NCBI RefSeq assembly: GCF_004138205.1
Contig: NZ_RXNQ01000022.1
Span: 309,241 to 373,240, forward strand
From: Pedobacter sp. SYP-B3415
Lineage (GTDB): Bacteria; Bacteroidota; Bacteroidia; Sphingobacteriales; Sphingobacteriaceae
DNA length: 64,000 nucleotides
Reading direction: 5' to 3'
The notes under the pieces are model-generated. The model was not told the DNA's origin. It worked only from the letters and a program-made list of their open reading frames with translations, and did no database searches. The position numbers and the translations under genes were made by a program. Positions 1 through 9,488 of the stretch are shown piece after piece. How positions within the stretch are numbered: position 1 is the stretch's first letter; the number at the start of each line of letters is the position of its first letter.

Positions 1-25
1 CGTATTCATATAAAAAATTTTTCAG

Positions 26-964
26 TTAAAGGCCTCTTCCAAATGACCGTCCTTTGCGCCTGCGTTTCTTGCGTGATACCGTTGGCGCAGCATGCTGATC
101 TGAATAGTCAGCTTTCAATAACATATCCAGCGTCTGTTCAAACGGCATCTTAGCTGGCGTCCCGCCAACAGCATCACTAATCTCTCGTCCGAGCTGCAGG
201 ACTTGCGCCTGCACAATCCGATGCTGCCCTCGCTGCAGAACCTGAAGTTGAGATTTATGTTCAAGCTCACCGTTCGCTTTCACATTCGCATAAGCTAAGG
301 AATCAGATAGTCCCCTGTTGAAACCAAACATCTCGTCAAATAGCGTTTCGCCAGAATGCTTAAATGCCATCCTATTGAATTGCCCGAGTTTCGCTGAATG
401 CGTCGCATTTTTGCCTCTCGAAGTATTCATTGGGCTGAGCTTTATTTTATTGGTAATATCTTTCCTGCTGACAATAATTTGAATGTGCATCTGGTCTCCC
501 CTTTTCAGGTCACCACGCTTCTTCGAGCCCTGCTTTACTTCGTGATCTTTGAAACTGTAATACCTGTTTCGTTCCATTTTACCGAACCAAAGCAAATCGG
601 TTGCACTGCCGACCCCCGGCCTTTTAAAATTCCTGGCGTATTCATCCATCACTGCAACGGCATATCTCTTCAAGGCTTCAACTTGTTTTTCTATGCCTAC
701 CAATCCGCGGATATGATCGATCTCCTTCTGGCTTGGACTGATATTGATCAAAAAAAATTTAGCGTCAATAGAACTCAGTTTCGCAATATTGTTATCTATC
801 GCCTTACAGACTACATACGGCTCAATCGAACGCTCCGTTTCATTGAACCAGTATTCTCTCTTTTCAGCTCCGGCAGCCCGGTTCTCTTTCTCCAAATAAG
901 CTACCAGAGGCCCGCAACTACCCTTATTATCTGACGTTGAAGAGTCACTGATATTAATAAACAT
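26..964 (-). CDS. Mobilization (relaxase-like) protein, BfmB/DUF5712 type
   Basis: A 312-residue protein that resembles the relaxase-like mobilization proteins of small Bacteroidota mobile elements. These bind and nick the transfer origin so that DNA can be moved by a helper conjugation system. The N-terminal part has the GSCGPLVAYLEKEN segment (residues 15-28) and INISPSQKE (73-81) that I recall for this family. A relaxase-like MHIQIIVSRKD strand lies at 159-169, with one His (H160) where many relaxases have a His-x-His pair. Tyr109, Tyr135 and Tyr136 are candidate nucleophiles. The C-terminus is very basic (residues 298-311). Its ATG lies one base after the stop of the upstream mobilization gene, so the two are one transcript. 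Family assignment is from memory of the motifs and is fairly sure; the catalytic residues are inference. Confidence 0.75.
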   Translation of the reverse strand: MFINISDSSTSDNKGSCGPLVAYLEKENRAAGAEKREYWFNETERSIEPYVVCKAIDNNIAKLSSIDAKFFLINISPSQKEIDHIRGLVGIEKQVEALKRYAVAVMDEYARNFKRPGVGSATDLLWFGKMERNRYYSFKDHEVKQGSKKRGDLKRGDQMHIQIIVSRKDITNKIKLSPMNTSRGKNATHSAKLGQFNRMAFKHSGETLFDEMFGFNRGLSDSLAYANVKANGELEHKSQLQVLQRGQHRIVQAQVLQLGREISDAVGGTPAKMPFEQTLDMLLKADYSDQHAAPTVSRKKRRRKGRSFGRGL

Positions 965-965
965 A

Positions 966-1526
966 CTAAAGCAGCTCTATTTGATTAAATGTCAACTTCG
1001 CTAATTCATCTTTTTCTTTTGCTGGCGTCATTAGTGAAAATGAATCTCTGGCAGCGATATAAGCGCGAAGGATGTATTTAAATCGCTCCTTTAGCCGATC
1101 GGTCTTATGTGTATCAGCAACCATAAGTTCACTATGCGCTAAAATTTGATCGACGCGGACAGCCTGGGCACGCTGGGCAGAAAGCAAAGCCTGGGTTTGT
1201 TTAGCCAACTGCCCCTCTATCAGATCAATCAAAGCTCCGACATGCTTTGAGATGTCCGCAACATCCTGCTTGATCGGAATCAGCAAAGCACCCTCCTGGG
1301 TCTTGATAAATCCGACATACTCTTTATGATTTCTGATGATACTTGTTTTTAGAGCCTCATCACTGATATCAGCAGGGTCTTTTTTGGTTCGGTAAAAATA
1401 GTCAATCACCTGACCTAATAGTTCTCGCTTGCTTCGACCAAATCGTTGCACAAGTGCAGAGAACTTTCGATCGGTTTCACCATCAAACTTTACTGAATTG
1501 GTGAATTGAGAAACGGATTGATCCAT
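966..1526 (-). CDS. BfmA/BtgA family mobilization protein
   Basis: A 186-residue protein that matches the accessory mobilization proteins BfmA/BtgA of Bacteroides elements, which bind the transfer origin and assist the relaxase. The N-terminal 55 residues look like a ribbon-helix-helix DNA-binding region, followed by the characteristic VIDYFYRTKKDPADI (40-54) and NHKEYVGFIKTQEGALLIPIK (66-86) segments. Residues 90-130 are probably a coiled coil. The gene sits immediately upstream of the relaxase-like gene and directly downstream of a 422-bp non-coding stretch rich in inverted repeats, the usual place for a transfer origin. With only two mobilization genes visible and no type IV secretion genes in the window, the island is more likely mobilizable than self-transmissible, but its left part is not visible. 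Confidence 0.8.
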   Translation of the reverse strand: MDQSVSQFTNSVKFDGETDRKFSALVQRFGRSKRELLGQVIDYFYRTKKDPADISDEALKTSIIRNHKEYVGFIKTQEGALLIPIKQDVADISKHVGALIDLIEGQLAKQTQALLSAQRAQAVRVDQILAHSELMVADTHKTDRLKERFKYILRAYIAARDSFSLMTPAKEKDELAKLTFNQIELL

Positions 1527-1948
1527 ATGTATTATAGAAACTCAATATTAGTAAGAGCTTACCGCATGTTTTCAGAGCTCTGAAAAACGTCGAGTACGTT
1601 GTCCTCTGACACTTCATCACAGACTAGTCAAGCGCCAATGCATCTATAGACATTCAAATCACTATTCCTTTCCAACTTTGACTAAGGCATTTAAAATTTT
1701 TAAATATGGTAAGCGACTTCCTACTTGGCTTCCGCAATCTGTGTTCTGATTACCTGCGGGTAGCTTAGGAATTCCCGGAGAATTCCCACAACCGCTATAG
1801 CGATAGTGCCAAGCGACAAAGTAGGGCGACTGCCCAACTTCCGCTTGCTCCCTTATGAATTCTCAGAAACTACGATTTCTTGTGGCTTCCGGACGAGTAA
1901 CCAACATCTTATTGCACCGTTTTGTGTATTTAAAACTGTAATGAGCCA
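1527..1948. other. Non-coding region, candidate transfer origin (oriT)
   Basis: This 422-bp gap holds no convincing gene. It contains a perfect 18-bp palindrome at 1569-1586 just upstream of the mobilization operon, an AACGT/ACGTT inverted repeat at 1586-1600, two GAATTCCC copies starting at 1769 and 1780 (exactly 11 bp apart, one helical turn), a CGCTATAGCG palindrome at 1793-1802, and three CTTCCG motifs. Such clustering next to a BfmA/relaxase pair is typical of oriT and of sites bound by the accessory protein. The nick site cannot be named from sequence alone. The 18-bp palindrome could instead be an operator of the mob operon. Confidence 0.4.
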
Positions 1949-2821
1949 TTAAATAAGTCCCTCATCTGTGAGCTGCTTAAAACTCTTTTTATCTGCGTCC
2001 AGCCAGTTCAGCGGCCCGGGCGTCTGACGGCCCAATACGATATTGGCTGCAGCGCTTGGACTTGAAAAGATCGTATCCTCGACAAATCGGTAATCAGTCC
2101 CGTCAAGGACAAGTATTCCTGTCTCGATGAGTTTACGCTTTAATATCTTATAAGTTTCGTTAACCCTTTGCGCCATCTCAAATTTCGCTTGAGAGCCCTT
2201 CGTCACAATAAATCCTTCTTTGCTTTCATACATCTGAGCAGAATAGTGATTGGATTTAATATGAAATATTTTATTACCGATCGGTACCTGATTTGCTGCA
2301 GCCGTTGATCTGACGGTCATCGGAATCAAAAACCGGAAATTCATTAGTGGTAAAATGAGCTTTACATTATTCAAAAAATATTCCATGTCAGAAATGTCGG
2401 CTTCATGTAAAGTGGGGATTTTAGGTCGATTGTTATTTTCAATTTCGGCAGACTTAGCAGCATGTGCCAGGTCAATCAGCCTGGATTCGAGGTATTTGAT
2501 TTGTGTCTTAGTCAGCAGCTCATCTTTGCTGATGAAGAAGATCAACTCCTCAAAATCCCTTTTTTTCTCAGCAAGATGCTGACGAATCCTTACCCCTATT
2601 TGCTCTGCTTCACCGATATAAATCCGTTCCGAAAATGCATCGCTTTTCGGTGCCGATTTTAGGAAATAAATGCCAGGATTATTAAATTCCGATCTGTGGG
2701 TAATCTCATTTAACGATGCCCGCGATGTGTAAATGGCCTTCCCAACCCAATTGCCGATCTCTGCAGTTCTAGGACCAAACTCCGAGTCTTCGAGCATGAA
2801 AATTGTCAGTTTTTTGGACAT
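1949..2821 (-). CDS. GIY-YIG nuclease with C-terminal DUF4357, last gene of the dpt operon
   Basis: A 290-residue protein with an N-terminal GIY-YIG endonuclease domain: GIY at residues 50-52, YIG at 68-70, catalytic-type Arg78/Arg80 in GVRIRQHL, and the metal-binding Glu in YLESRL (E112). The C-terminal part (about 235-288, FSSPSAAANIVLG...PLNWLD) matches the DUF4357 domain that often accompanies such nucleases. It starts 24 bp after the stop of dptH on the same strand, so it is probably co-transcribed with dptFGH. The core Dpt restriction set does not include a gene of this type. Inference: it may be an extra DNA-cutting effector of the phosphorothioation system, or an independent nuclease riding in the operon. 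The domain call is firm; the role is open. Confidence 0.85.
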   Translation of the reverse strand: MSKKLTIFMLEDSEFGPRTAEIGNWVGKAIYTSRASLNEITHRSEFNNPGIYFLKSAPKSDAFSERIYIGEAEQIGVRIRQHLAEKKRDFEELIFFISKDELLTKTQIKYLESRLIDLAHAAKSAEIENNNRPKIPTLHEADISDMEYFLNNVKLILPLMNFRFLIPMTVRSTAAANQVPIGNKIFHIKSNHYSAQMYESKEGFIVTKGSQAKFEMAQRVNETYKILKRKLIETGILVLDGTDYRFVEDTIFSSPSAAANIVLGRQTPGPLNWLDADKKSFKQLTDEGLI

Positions 2822-2845
2822 CTATTTCTTATAAAGCAAGTTTCC

Positions 2846-5800
2846 TTATTGAATCAATTTCCAAAACGGATAATCCTCTATTAAGATCGGTTTGGAGCCG
2901 GCCAGGTTCACTGCGCTGTGATGCTTTTCCAGCTTTTTGATCAGTTGCGCCAGCTGTTCCTTTTGCTCCTTTTCAAAGACCGGAAATAAAGCCTCGACAT
3001 CCTTGATCTTGATATCATTTACGCGATGCACGATCCAGGTAAGGATATATTGTGCGTATTCGTTATCCCCGGTAGAGAAATGGTTCAGGAACTGTGTAGA
3101 CAAGAAGGTGCCCACGCCGAATTCGCGTCCTTCCTTCAAGATTTTTCGGATAGACATAAAATTCTTACTTAGAAAATTATCCGCTTCGTCGACCAGGATC
3201 ATCTTTGTGAGTTGACGATAATTGCGGTCAATCTTGCTGTGGCCGTTTTTTTGCATTTGGGAATAAAAAGCGTCAAGGGTGATCGCCACCACCAGGTTTT
3301 GTAGGTCCGCGCTATAGCCGGAAAGGTTGATCACTGTTACCCCGTCAATCAGTTCGTAGAGCGACTTGGTCTTACTACCGTCGGGCTGGAATATTTGGTA
3401 TTCATACAGCTGATTAAGCGCAGCATGCAGGCTATCAGTGGTCATCCGTTCATCTTCCATGTATTTTTCGTAGACATCAGCGATCGTCGGTGCCGTTTTG
3501 GTCCAACTTTCCCGGAGATGCTTGAAAATACCTTTGTCCTCGTAAGCCAGCATGATCATTTCCTTGAGCAACGCCTTTTGCTTATTGCCGAGATTGAAAG
3601 CCAAGGCAATGGTTTCCTGGAGGGTCGAGGCGATATGCAGCGGCAGTAACGGAACAGAACGTGGCGTTACATCCACCGAGAGGGGGTTGTAAGGCAGATC
3701 GTATAACGTATAAACTTTGGCACCCGTCGCCTTTACAAACTCCTCGTTGATGTAATCTCCTTTGTAATCAAAGATCAGGATGCCGATCGGCCTGCCATCA
3801 ACATTATGTCGGCTTTCCTGATGTAGCTGTGTAACGAGCGATTTAGTGAACTGGGTCTTACCGGTTCCCATCGTGCCGATGATACCGGTATTGCTATGCA
3901 TGACCTGTGTAGTATCGGTCGGGAACCAATATACGTGCTGACCGTTATTGATGTCATCACCGAAATAGATCCGGGCAGGCTGACTTTCAGCGACAGGGGC
4001 TTCAGGTTCCGGGTCTGTTTCTGCAGCCAGGGTTTCGATAATCGGTACCGGCTCGGGTTCTGGCGCGGATGGTGATGGAAACGGTTCAGTCTCGGTCGGC
4101 AGATCTTCCAGTTCGGGGGCCTTTTTGACCAGTAGTTCCTCGGTCTTTATCGAATTGGGCATATGGAGCAGCCAATCTTTTATTTTAGGAACATCCTGGA
4201 CCAGGTATTGATAAGCGTCTTCTTCAAAATGGGTGATCAGTATGCCATCCTCTTCCAACTTATAAGAGCGGATTATCGGCGATTGCGAAAATGCTACCAT
4301 GCCATAGTGCTTGATGACCGGACTCAGTGAACGGGTGATCACGAAATCGTCGTTCAGCAGCCGGCTCCGGTAATCCGTGGTCACGACAGACCAGTTCTTT
4401 TCCGGCCAAACTTCATAAAGCGCCATTTTGCTCGCATTCATGATCGCTAGCTTAGCGAAGAAGCCTCGATAAAACGCCGCCTCGAATGGCCGGTCTGTCG
4501 AGGTCAGATGGCTCCATACCAGGTCAAACGTCTTTTTAGCCTGCTTTCGCGCCTTATCGAGCACATCCGACTTATTGAGCCCGATCTTTACTTCAACAGG
4601 ATAGAGCTGGAGCTGTAGGCGGCCGGCCCGCTCAAAAAGCCCAATCATCAACAGATCGTCCGAGTGTTCGTTTTTCGCGCCCAAGTTAGAAGTCGAGAAA
4701 AGCCCTTCCGATCGGCTTAATCCAGCACCTCCCGAAATACGCAGGATCTCCTCCAAAGAAACGGGAACCCAGGTCACTTCGGGATGATCGTAATAAGCCA
4801 GGAACAATTTGGCCGCGGCAGGGATACTTATTTTTTCTTTGCGGGTCCGTTCATCCTTTTTGCCGATCATTTTGATGAGCCACTGCCCATTGATGGCATT
4901 GTAAAGATTGATCAGCCGCAGAATGTCCGGGGGACTATAGGAGACCCCTTTGCCATTCAATATGGTTTCTAAAAGATGTCGGTATTGCACTGACTTGCGG
5001 CTAACCGTGATCGCATCAAAGCCGCTGGCGTTACTGTATTGATCACTGTAATGGATGATGATCAAATCATTATCCTCTCTAAAGAAGCTCAGGTCAAAGT
5101 GCGGATCGACGAAAACCACCCATTGCGAATGGTCGTAAAGTTTATTGAGGCTTGACTTAATCTCACTGTTAATGGTTGTACAAATGACCTTTTCCGCTTC
5201 AAAGGGATCTTTGGAGAAGGTCACTTTGGCCAGGCTGTTATAGCCTTTGGCAACCCGGATCAATTCATTTTCTTTTGGTGTGTGTTCCGTCCCGAAACCG
5301 GTGACATAAGTGCGGTCATGATAATACGAAGGAAGATCGGACAGAAGCCCGTTCATCGACAAGCCTGAGGGGATCCGCGCATGGTCACGATAAGTGACGC
5401 TCGTGTATTGGTTGTTAAACTGATAGAAAGTGAGGTGCGCATATTGCGTCCCCTGTCCCGACTCGATCGCAAAATATTTAACCTTACTGCGGAAAGCATT
5501 GATGAGATCTTCAAAATCGACCCTTTTACTATTGTTAAGCAGGTCGAAAGAACGCTCAATATCTTCCTGTTCGATCAGATGAGACATCCGCTCAAAAGTC
5601 GTCACATAATGGTCCGACCCGTGCAGGTAAAGATCGATCGGTCGAAGATCGTGCATCGCGGTTCCTTGAAGTACGCGCTCTTTATAGTAGTCAAAGATAC
5701 CCTGCATGACTTGGAGACAATCCCCCATATTGTAGACATTGATCTTAATCGGCGCTCGCAGGTCATAGGCAAAAAGGAAAGAAAAGTTCGTTATAAAATC

Positions 5801-8041
5801 GTGCAATTTTTCGCTGACCAGACCGCGGATGAATTCCCGACCTGAGAAGCGTTTGAAATGAAGATCATGGCTATAATACAACCATTCAGGCGAGTGACTA
5901 TTTTCTTTACTGGCATAGAGCTGCCGTCCCTGCCCCGCCTGGCCGCCACTCCAGAACATATAGGGCAAAAGATTAAGCGGCGTCAGCTTTTTCAACATCG
6001 CCTCGTACAGGCTGTTTTCTTTTAGCTGGTGATAGATTTCCAGCTGATAGGCGACCATCAACGGATGCAAGGGTGTTATTTTGATGATCTGGTCTTTATT
6101 TGCCTCGGTAATCGTACCTAAAAGCAACAGGTCAGCCTGGCTATCCTCACTCAATAACTCATTGTTCCCGATGTTGCTGATCTCGTGAAGGAAGGCAGCC
6201 ACATACTCGCCGGCTATAGCCTTCGCCTCTGCATCGTGGTAATACAAGCTGGGGAGGTTGCCATATGTTCCAATATGATCTGTATACCGATGGTATGCTT
6301 CCGTCAGTGCTGAAGCGACGCGTAGGGGGCGAACTGTCAGTTCACCTGATTCCTGCTGGAACCAGGCGGTGGCGGGTAGAGCCATCATCTGGATTTCCAA
6401 CAGCAGATTCTGCCGGTATTCCTGTTTAACACCATATTCCTCATTTCCGAAGAGCAGCCGGAGTGCGTCCGTCTCGGAATTATAAATGTGCTCAAAACTT
6501 TTTTTTCCGACACGCTTGTTCTGCCAGATATCCCATCCTTTGATAGTCCTGGAGGTGCCTATCTGCTGCTTGACTGAAATATGCAAGGGTTTCCTGTCCT
6601 TGATCAGGGTAAACGGAAAGATTTCCTCGTCCTCGTCGCGGATATGCAATAACAGGCCGCGGTCATGCTCCAGTGTGTACTCTGCTTCCGGAAGCAATTC
6701 ATATTCATCGATTTCCGGGGCACCGGGGTTGATCCTGACCAGTTCCTCCACGTCGAGAAGGAGTTGCCCATCGGTACTAATGCTGTAATTAGCACGAAAA
6801 TCGCTGAGGAATGCCGAGGCGCTGTCTATCACCCAAACGCGAAAACGGAATTTTGCGCTGCTGACCTTTTGGTCGACATATTCAAAATATAACGTGTCGT
6901 CATTACTGGCGGGGGCCTGGACCGTCAGCTGAATTTGTTTCCCGATCCGCTCCACCTTCGTTCCGGCTGCACCGAGCTTAGTCGAGTTGAGCTGCCCCCT
7001 CAACGTGGCATTGAAAGCGAACTGTTGGGTAAACGGATAAACGGCGTCCTTATTAAAAATTATCACATGGAAAAGCCGGCGGTTGTTCGTGTCCTTGCGT
7101 TCCCAGACCTCCAGATTAGCGCTAAGGAGGTCCATTTCTGCCCCCTTATATTCGACCGGTTTCTCCTTGTCGGGCTTGATGATCATCCTGGCCAGGTCCG
7201 CGTAATCGATTAGTTTCCAGGCCCCATCAGTTAGTCCTGCTTCGATGGCCTGTATCCCGCCCGGCGTTAATAATTTGTCAAGGTCATTCTGGACGTTGCC
7301 GTAATTGACTGCATATTCTATGGTCTCGAATACGCCGTGGTTCTGTTCCAGTTTGTCCGTAACGCGGTTGACGTCCATGATGGTCTCCAGTTCCCGGTGT
7401 GGGAAAAGGCCGAGCAATTGAAAATCGTCGCGTTCGAACCGCCGGCCCTGGACCACGGCGATGATGTGATTGAAGTCAAATATACTGAGATCACCTGCCG
7501 GGAATTCGCCGATCTTGGTCTTCAGCGCTAATTCCAGGATGGTCCGCTTATCGGTCTGCCCGGCGAAGTTATCGGTAATCTTAGTCAGGATATCTGCGTA
7601 AAAACTATCAAAACTCAACGGCATACCCGATTTCGTGAGGTCTCCACTTCCGCCGATCAAGCTGTCAAGCTGTCCGTTGAATAAGATGAGGATAGCTGTA
7701 TCCTTAAAAACACCTTCCTGCGCGGCGACCTGGTTACGTAGTAGCGTCAGGTAATTCTCCGTTGCATCTTTATGAGAGGCGAGGATCAGCCGGATATGAC
7801 CAAAACGCACCACTTTAGTGCTGAACAGCCCTGTCCCGTCATCGAAGCGGTAAGCGAAATCTTCAACCTGTTCCGGATGATAACCATCCAACTGAGCAAA
7901 GCATTGCGTAACGTCTTCTTCATTCTCAAAATGGATATAATAGCGGTCGCCGGGCTGGATCGGATTGATCGCCGTAAAATAGCGGAACAAGACCTCCGCC
8001 AGATAATTAAAGAACTTGTCTAATGTATTGTGCATCGCCAC
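2846..8041 (-). CDS. dptH: DNA phosphorothioation-dependent restriction protein DptH (ATPase)
   Basis: A 1731-residue protein with the length and layout of DptH/DndH, the large subunit of the restriction complex that attacks DNA lacking phosphorothioate marks. A long N-terminal region without recognised motifs is followed by a Pro/Glu-rich hinge (about 1310-1355) and a C-terminal HerA/FtsK-type ATPase domain. Its Walker A GTMGTGKTQ is near residue 1387 and Walker B MILVDEADNF near 1615. The start overlaps the end of dptG by 35 bp, so translation is probably coupled. An alternative start two codons later (8035) is equally possible. The assignment rests on the neighbours (dptF, dptG, dndCDE) as much as on the ATPase motifs. 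No frameshift or truncation is seen, so the gene appears functional. Confidence 0.9.
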   Translation of the reverse strand: MAMHNTLDKFFNYLAEVLFRYFTAINPIQPGDRYYIHFENEEDVTQCFAQLDGYHPEQVEDFAYRFDDGTGLFSTKVVRFGHIRLILASHKDATENYLTLLRNQVAAQEGVFKDTAILILFNGQLDSLIGGSGDLTKSGMPLSFDSFYADILTKITDNFAGQTDKRTILELALKTKIGEFPAGDLSIFDFNHIIAVVQGRRFERDDFQLLGLFPHRELETIMDVNRVTDKLEQNHGVFETIEYAVNYGNVQNDLDKLLTPGGIQAIEAGLTDGAWKLIDYADLARMIIKPDKEKPVEYKGAEMDLLSANLEVWERKDTNNRRLFHVIIFNKDAVYPFTQQFAFNATLRGQLNSTKLGAAGTKVERIGKQIQLTVQAPASNDDTLYFEYVDQKVSSAKFRFRVWVIDSASAFLSDFRANYSISTDGQLLLDVEELVRINPGAPEIDEYELLPEAEYTLEHDRGLLLHIRDEDEEIFPFTLIKDRKPLHISVKQQIGTSRTIKGWDIWQNKRVGKKSFEHIYNSETDALRLLFGNEEYGVKQEYRQNLLLEIQMMALPATAWFQQESGELTVRPLRVASALTEAYHRYTDHIGTYGNLPSLYYHDAEAKAIAGEYVAAFLHEISNIGNNELLSEDSQADLLLLGTITEANKDQIIKITPLHPLMVAYQLEIYHQLKENSLYEAMLKKLTPLNLLPYMFWSGGQAGQGRQLYASKENSHSPEWLYYSHDLHFKRFSGREFIRGLVSEKLHDFITNFSFLFAYDLRAPIKINVYNMGDCLQVMQGIFDYYKERVLQGTAMHDLRPIDLYLHGSDHYVTTFERMSHLIEQEDIERSFDLLNNSKRVDFEDLINAFRSKVKYFAIESGQGTQYAHLTFYQFNNQYTSVTYRDHARIPSGLSMNGLLSDLPSYYHDRTYVTGFGTEHTPKENELIRVAKGYNSLAKVTFSKDPFEAEKVICTTINSEIKSSLNKLYDHSQWVVFVDPHFDLSFFREDNDLIIIHYSDQYSNASGFDAITVSRKSVQYRHLLETILNGKGVSYSPPDILRLINLYNAINGQWLIKMIGKKDERTRKEKISIPAAAKLFLAYYDHPEVTWVPVSLEEILRISGGAGLSRSEGLFSTSNLGAKNEHSDDLLMIGLFERAGRLQLQLYPVEVKIGLNKSDVLDKARKQAKKTFDLVWSHLTSTDRPFEAAFYRGFFAKLAIMNASKMALYEVWPEKNWSVVTTDYRSRLLNDDFVITRSLSPVIKHYGMVAFSQSPIIRSYKLEEDGILITHFEEDAYQYLVQDVPKIKDWLLHMPNSIKTEELLVKKAPELEDLPTETEPFPSPSAPEPEPVPIIETLAAETDPEPEAPVAESQPARIYFGDDINNGQHVYWFPTDTTQVMHSNTGIIGTMGTGKTQFTKSLVTQLHQESRHNVDGRPIGILIFDYKGDYINEEFVKATGAKVYTLYDLPYNPLSVDVTPRSVPLLPLHIASTLQETIALAFNLGNKQKALLKEMIMLAYEDKGIFKHLRESWTKTAPTIADVYEKYMEDERMTTDSLHAALNQLYEYQIFQPDGSKTKSLYELIDGVTVINLSGYSADLQNLVVAITLDAFYSQMQKNGHSKIDRNYRQLTKMILVDEADNFLSKNFMSIRKILKEGREFGVGTFLSTQFLNHFSTGDNEYAQYILTWIVHRVNDIKIKDVEALFPVFEKEQKEQLAQLIKKLEKHHSAVNLAGSKPILIEDYPFWKLIQ

Positions 8042-9488
8042 TATCGCTTTTTTTCTCTATCAGGTTGATCTTTTCATAAATTTCAAGTATCACGCGCTTG
8101 CTTGCTTCATCGAACTGCAGCCCCCGTTCCCGGAAAGCCTGCATCAGGTCATTGAGCCGGATCTTCGGCCGGTCACCGATACAGATCTTGGTGAGGAAGA
8201 TGAGCATTTCATGGGAGAGGTTCAGTGAGTAGCCGTTCCGGCCGCGGTTCTTCAGAAAATTTTCCTTGCAGAAAAAGATGAACCAATTGGCGAAAGATTG
8301 CCGCTTCGACTTCCTGCTGGAATAGTCAAATTGAAACTCTATACGGTGGAACAGCTCGAATACTCTTCGTTCCTGTTCATTGCCAAATTGCCGGTTACCC
8401 GTTTTGCGTTCAAAGTACGCATCAAAATCATCCCAGCTTGCTTTCTCCACCGGCACGACGGCTGAGTAAAAGGAATTAAGGGTGCCAATATCGTCGACCA
8501 GCGCTGCTGCTTCCTCGGGCAACTGGCCTTCAAAGAGCTTTTTCAGGTCAAGGTAATCATAACCACCGGTCTGAACGGGTAGTGGCAAGCGGTTCAGCAT
8601 ATCCAAGTTCACGGAGTGAGACATCAGGTTGACCAGCTTGGGTTCCAGCATTTTCCAGCCATGCCTGATCGTTTTGCGGTTCTCAGACACTGTCTCACTT
8701 TCGATGGTAAAAAACAAAGGTGCAATGTCTCCTCCAGCATTAAAGAACATATTGACCGTGAAAGCCAGCTGCGTGACATAGAAAAAGTAGTAATATTTGA
8801 ACAGCAGGTCACTTTGCGCAAGAAAGCCCTGCTTGTCTTTATTCAGAAACTCGAAGTCTTTCCGGAACAGCTCTACCACGCGCGGGTTGATGACATGGTA
8901 GTCGGGGTCTTTGGGGTCGTCAGCTTTTCGTTCGCGTGGCGCTTTATCCTTTAGGCGCGGCAGCGACTGGTTGAGCAGCTGCTGGAAAATATTCTCTGGT
9001 ATGCCCTGCTTATCCTGCCAAAGCCGGGCGATATGTTCATTGACAAATATCTTGCAGATAAAGTCCGCAATGTTTTCTAACCCCGAGTCTTTACGCTTCC
9101 AATACAGGTAGGCTTGAGATTCGACACTGAATTTGATCAGCTCCTGGCCGTTAAAAAACAGCGACTCGGCGATATGAATGAATTTATCCCGCAGGTCTGC
9201 GCTGGTTTTCACCTCTTCCCGCAAATAACGGAGTACCGCTGCTTTCAGCCCGGTTTTGAAGTGCGCATCTTCCAGGTCAGGAGGCAGGTCCTTTTGGACC
9301 ATTTGACGGTAACAGTGTCCCATGTAGCCTTCAAAAGACCTGAAATCAAGTTTTTCGATGTCCTTTGCTTCCAGTTTGGTAATAAAAGGAACCAGGGGTA
9401 ACCGGGTGGCTTTGTTATGCTTAAACTCGTACCCCTTTTTGGATCGGCTCACATAATATTTAAGGGCGGTCTCTACGTCGAAGCTCAT
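8007..9488 (-). CDS. dptG: DNA phosphorothioation-dependent restriction protein DptG
   Basis: A 493-residue protein whose position between dptF and dptH identifies it as DptG/DndG, a subunit of the phosphorothioation-dependent restriction complex. No catalytic motif is visible, as expected for this poorly characterised family. The C-terminus (about 400-485) has a helical region with MLIFLTKICIGDRPKIRLNDL. Its ATG overlaps the dptF stop codon (ATGA, 4 bp) and its 3' end overlaps dptH by 35 bp, so the three genes are translationally coupled and probably made in fixed ratio. The gene is intact. The assignment depends mainly on context and length. Confidence 0.85.
   Translation of the reverse strand: MSFDVETALKYYVSRSKKGYEFKHNKATRLPLVPFITKLEAKDIEKLDFRSFEGYMGHCYRQMVQKDLPPDLEDAHFKTGLKAAVLRYLREEVKTSADLRDKFIHIAESLFFNGQELIKFSVESQAYLYWKRKDSGLENIADFICKIFVNEHIARLWQDKQGIPENIFQQLLNQSLPRLKDKAPRERKADDPKDPDYHVINPRVVELFRKDFEFLNKDKQGFLAQSDLLFKYYYFFYVTQLAFTVNMFFNAGGDIAPLFFTIESETVSENRKTIRHGWKMLEPKLVNLMSHSVNLDMLNRLPLPVQTGGYDYLDLKKLFEGQLPEEAAALVDDIGTLNSFYSAVVPVEKASWDDFDAYFERKTGNRQFGNEQERRVFELFHRIEFQFDYSSRKSKRQSFANWFIFFCKENFLKNRGRNGYSLNLSHEMLIFLTKICIGDRPKIRLNDLMQAFRERGLQFDEASKRVILEIYEKINLIEKKSDSGDAQYIRQVL

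Noticed and set aside
398..934. A 178-codon plus-strand frame opposite the relaxase-like gene
   Set aside because: Antisense to a family-matched gene; no start signal or domain.
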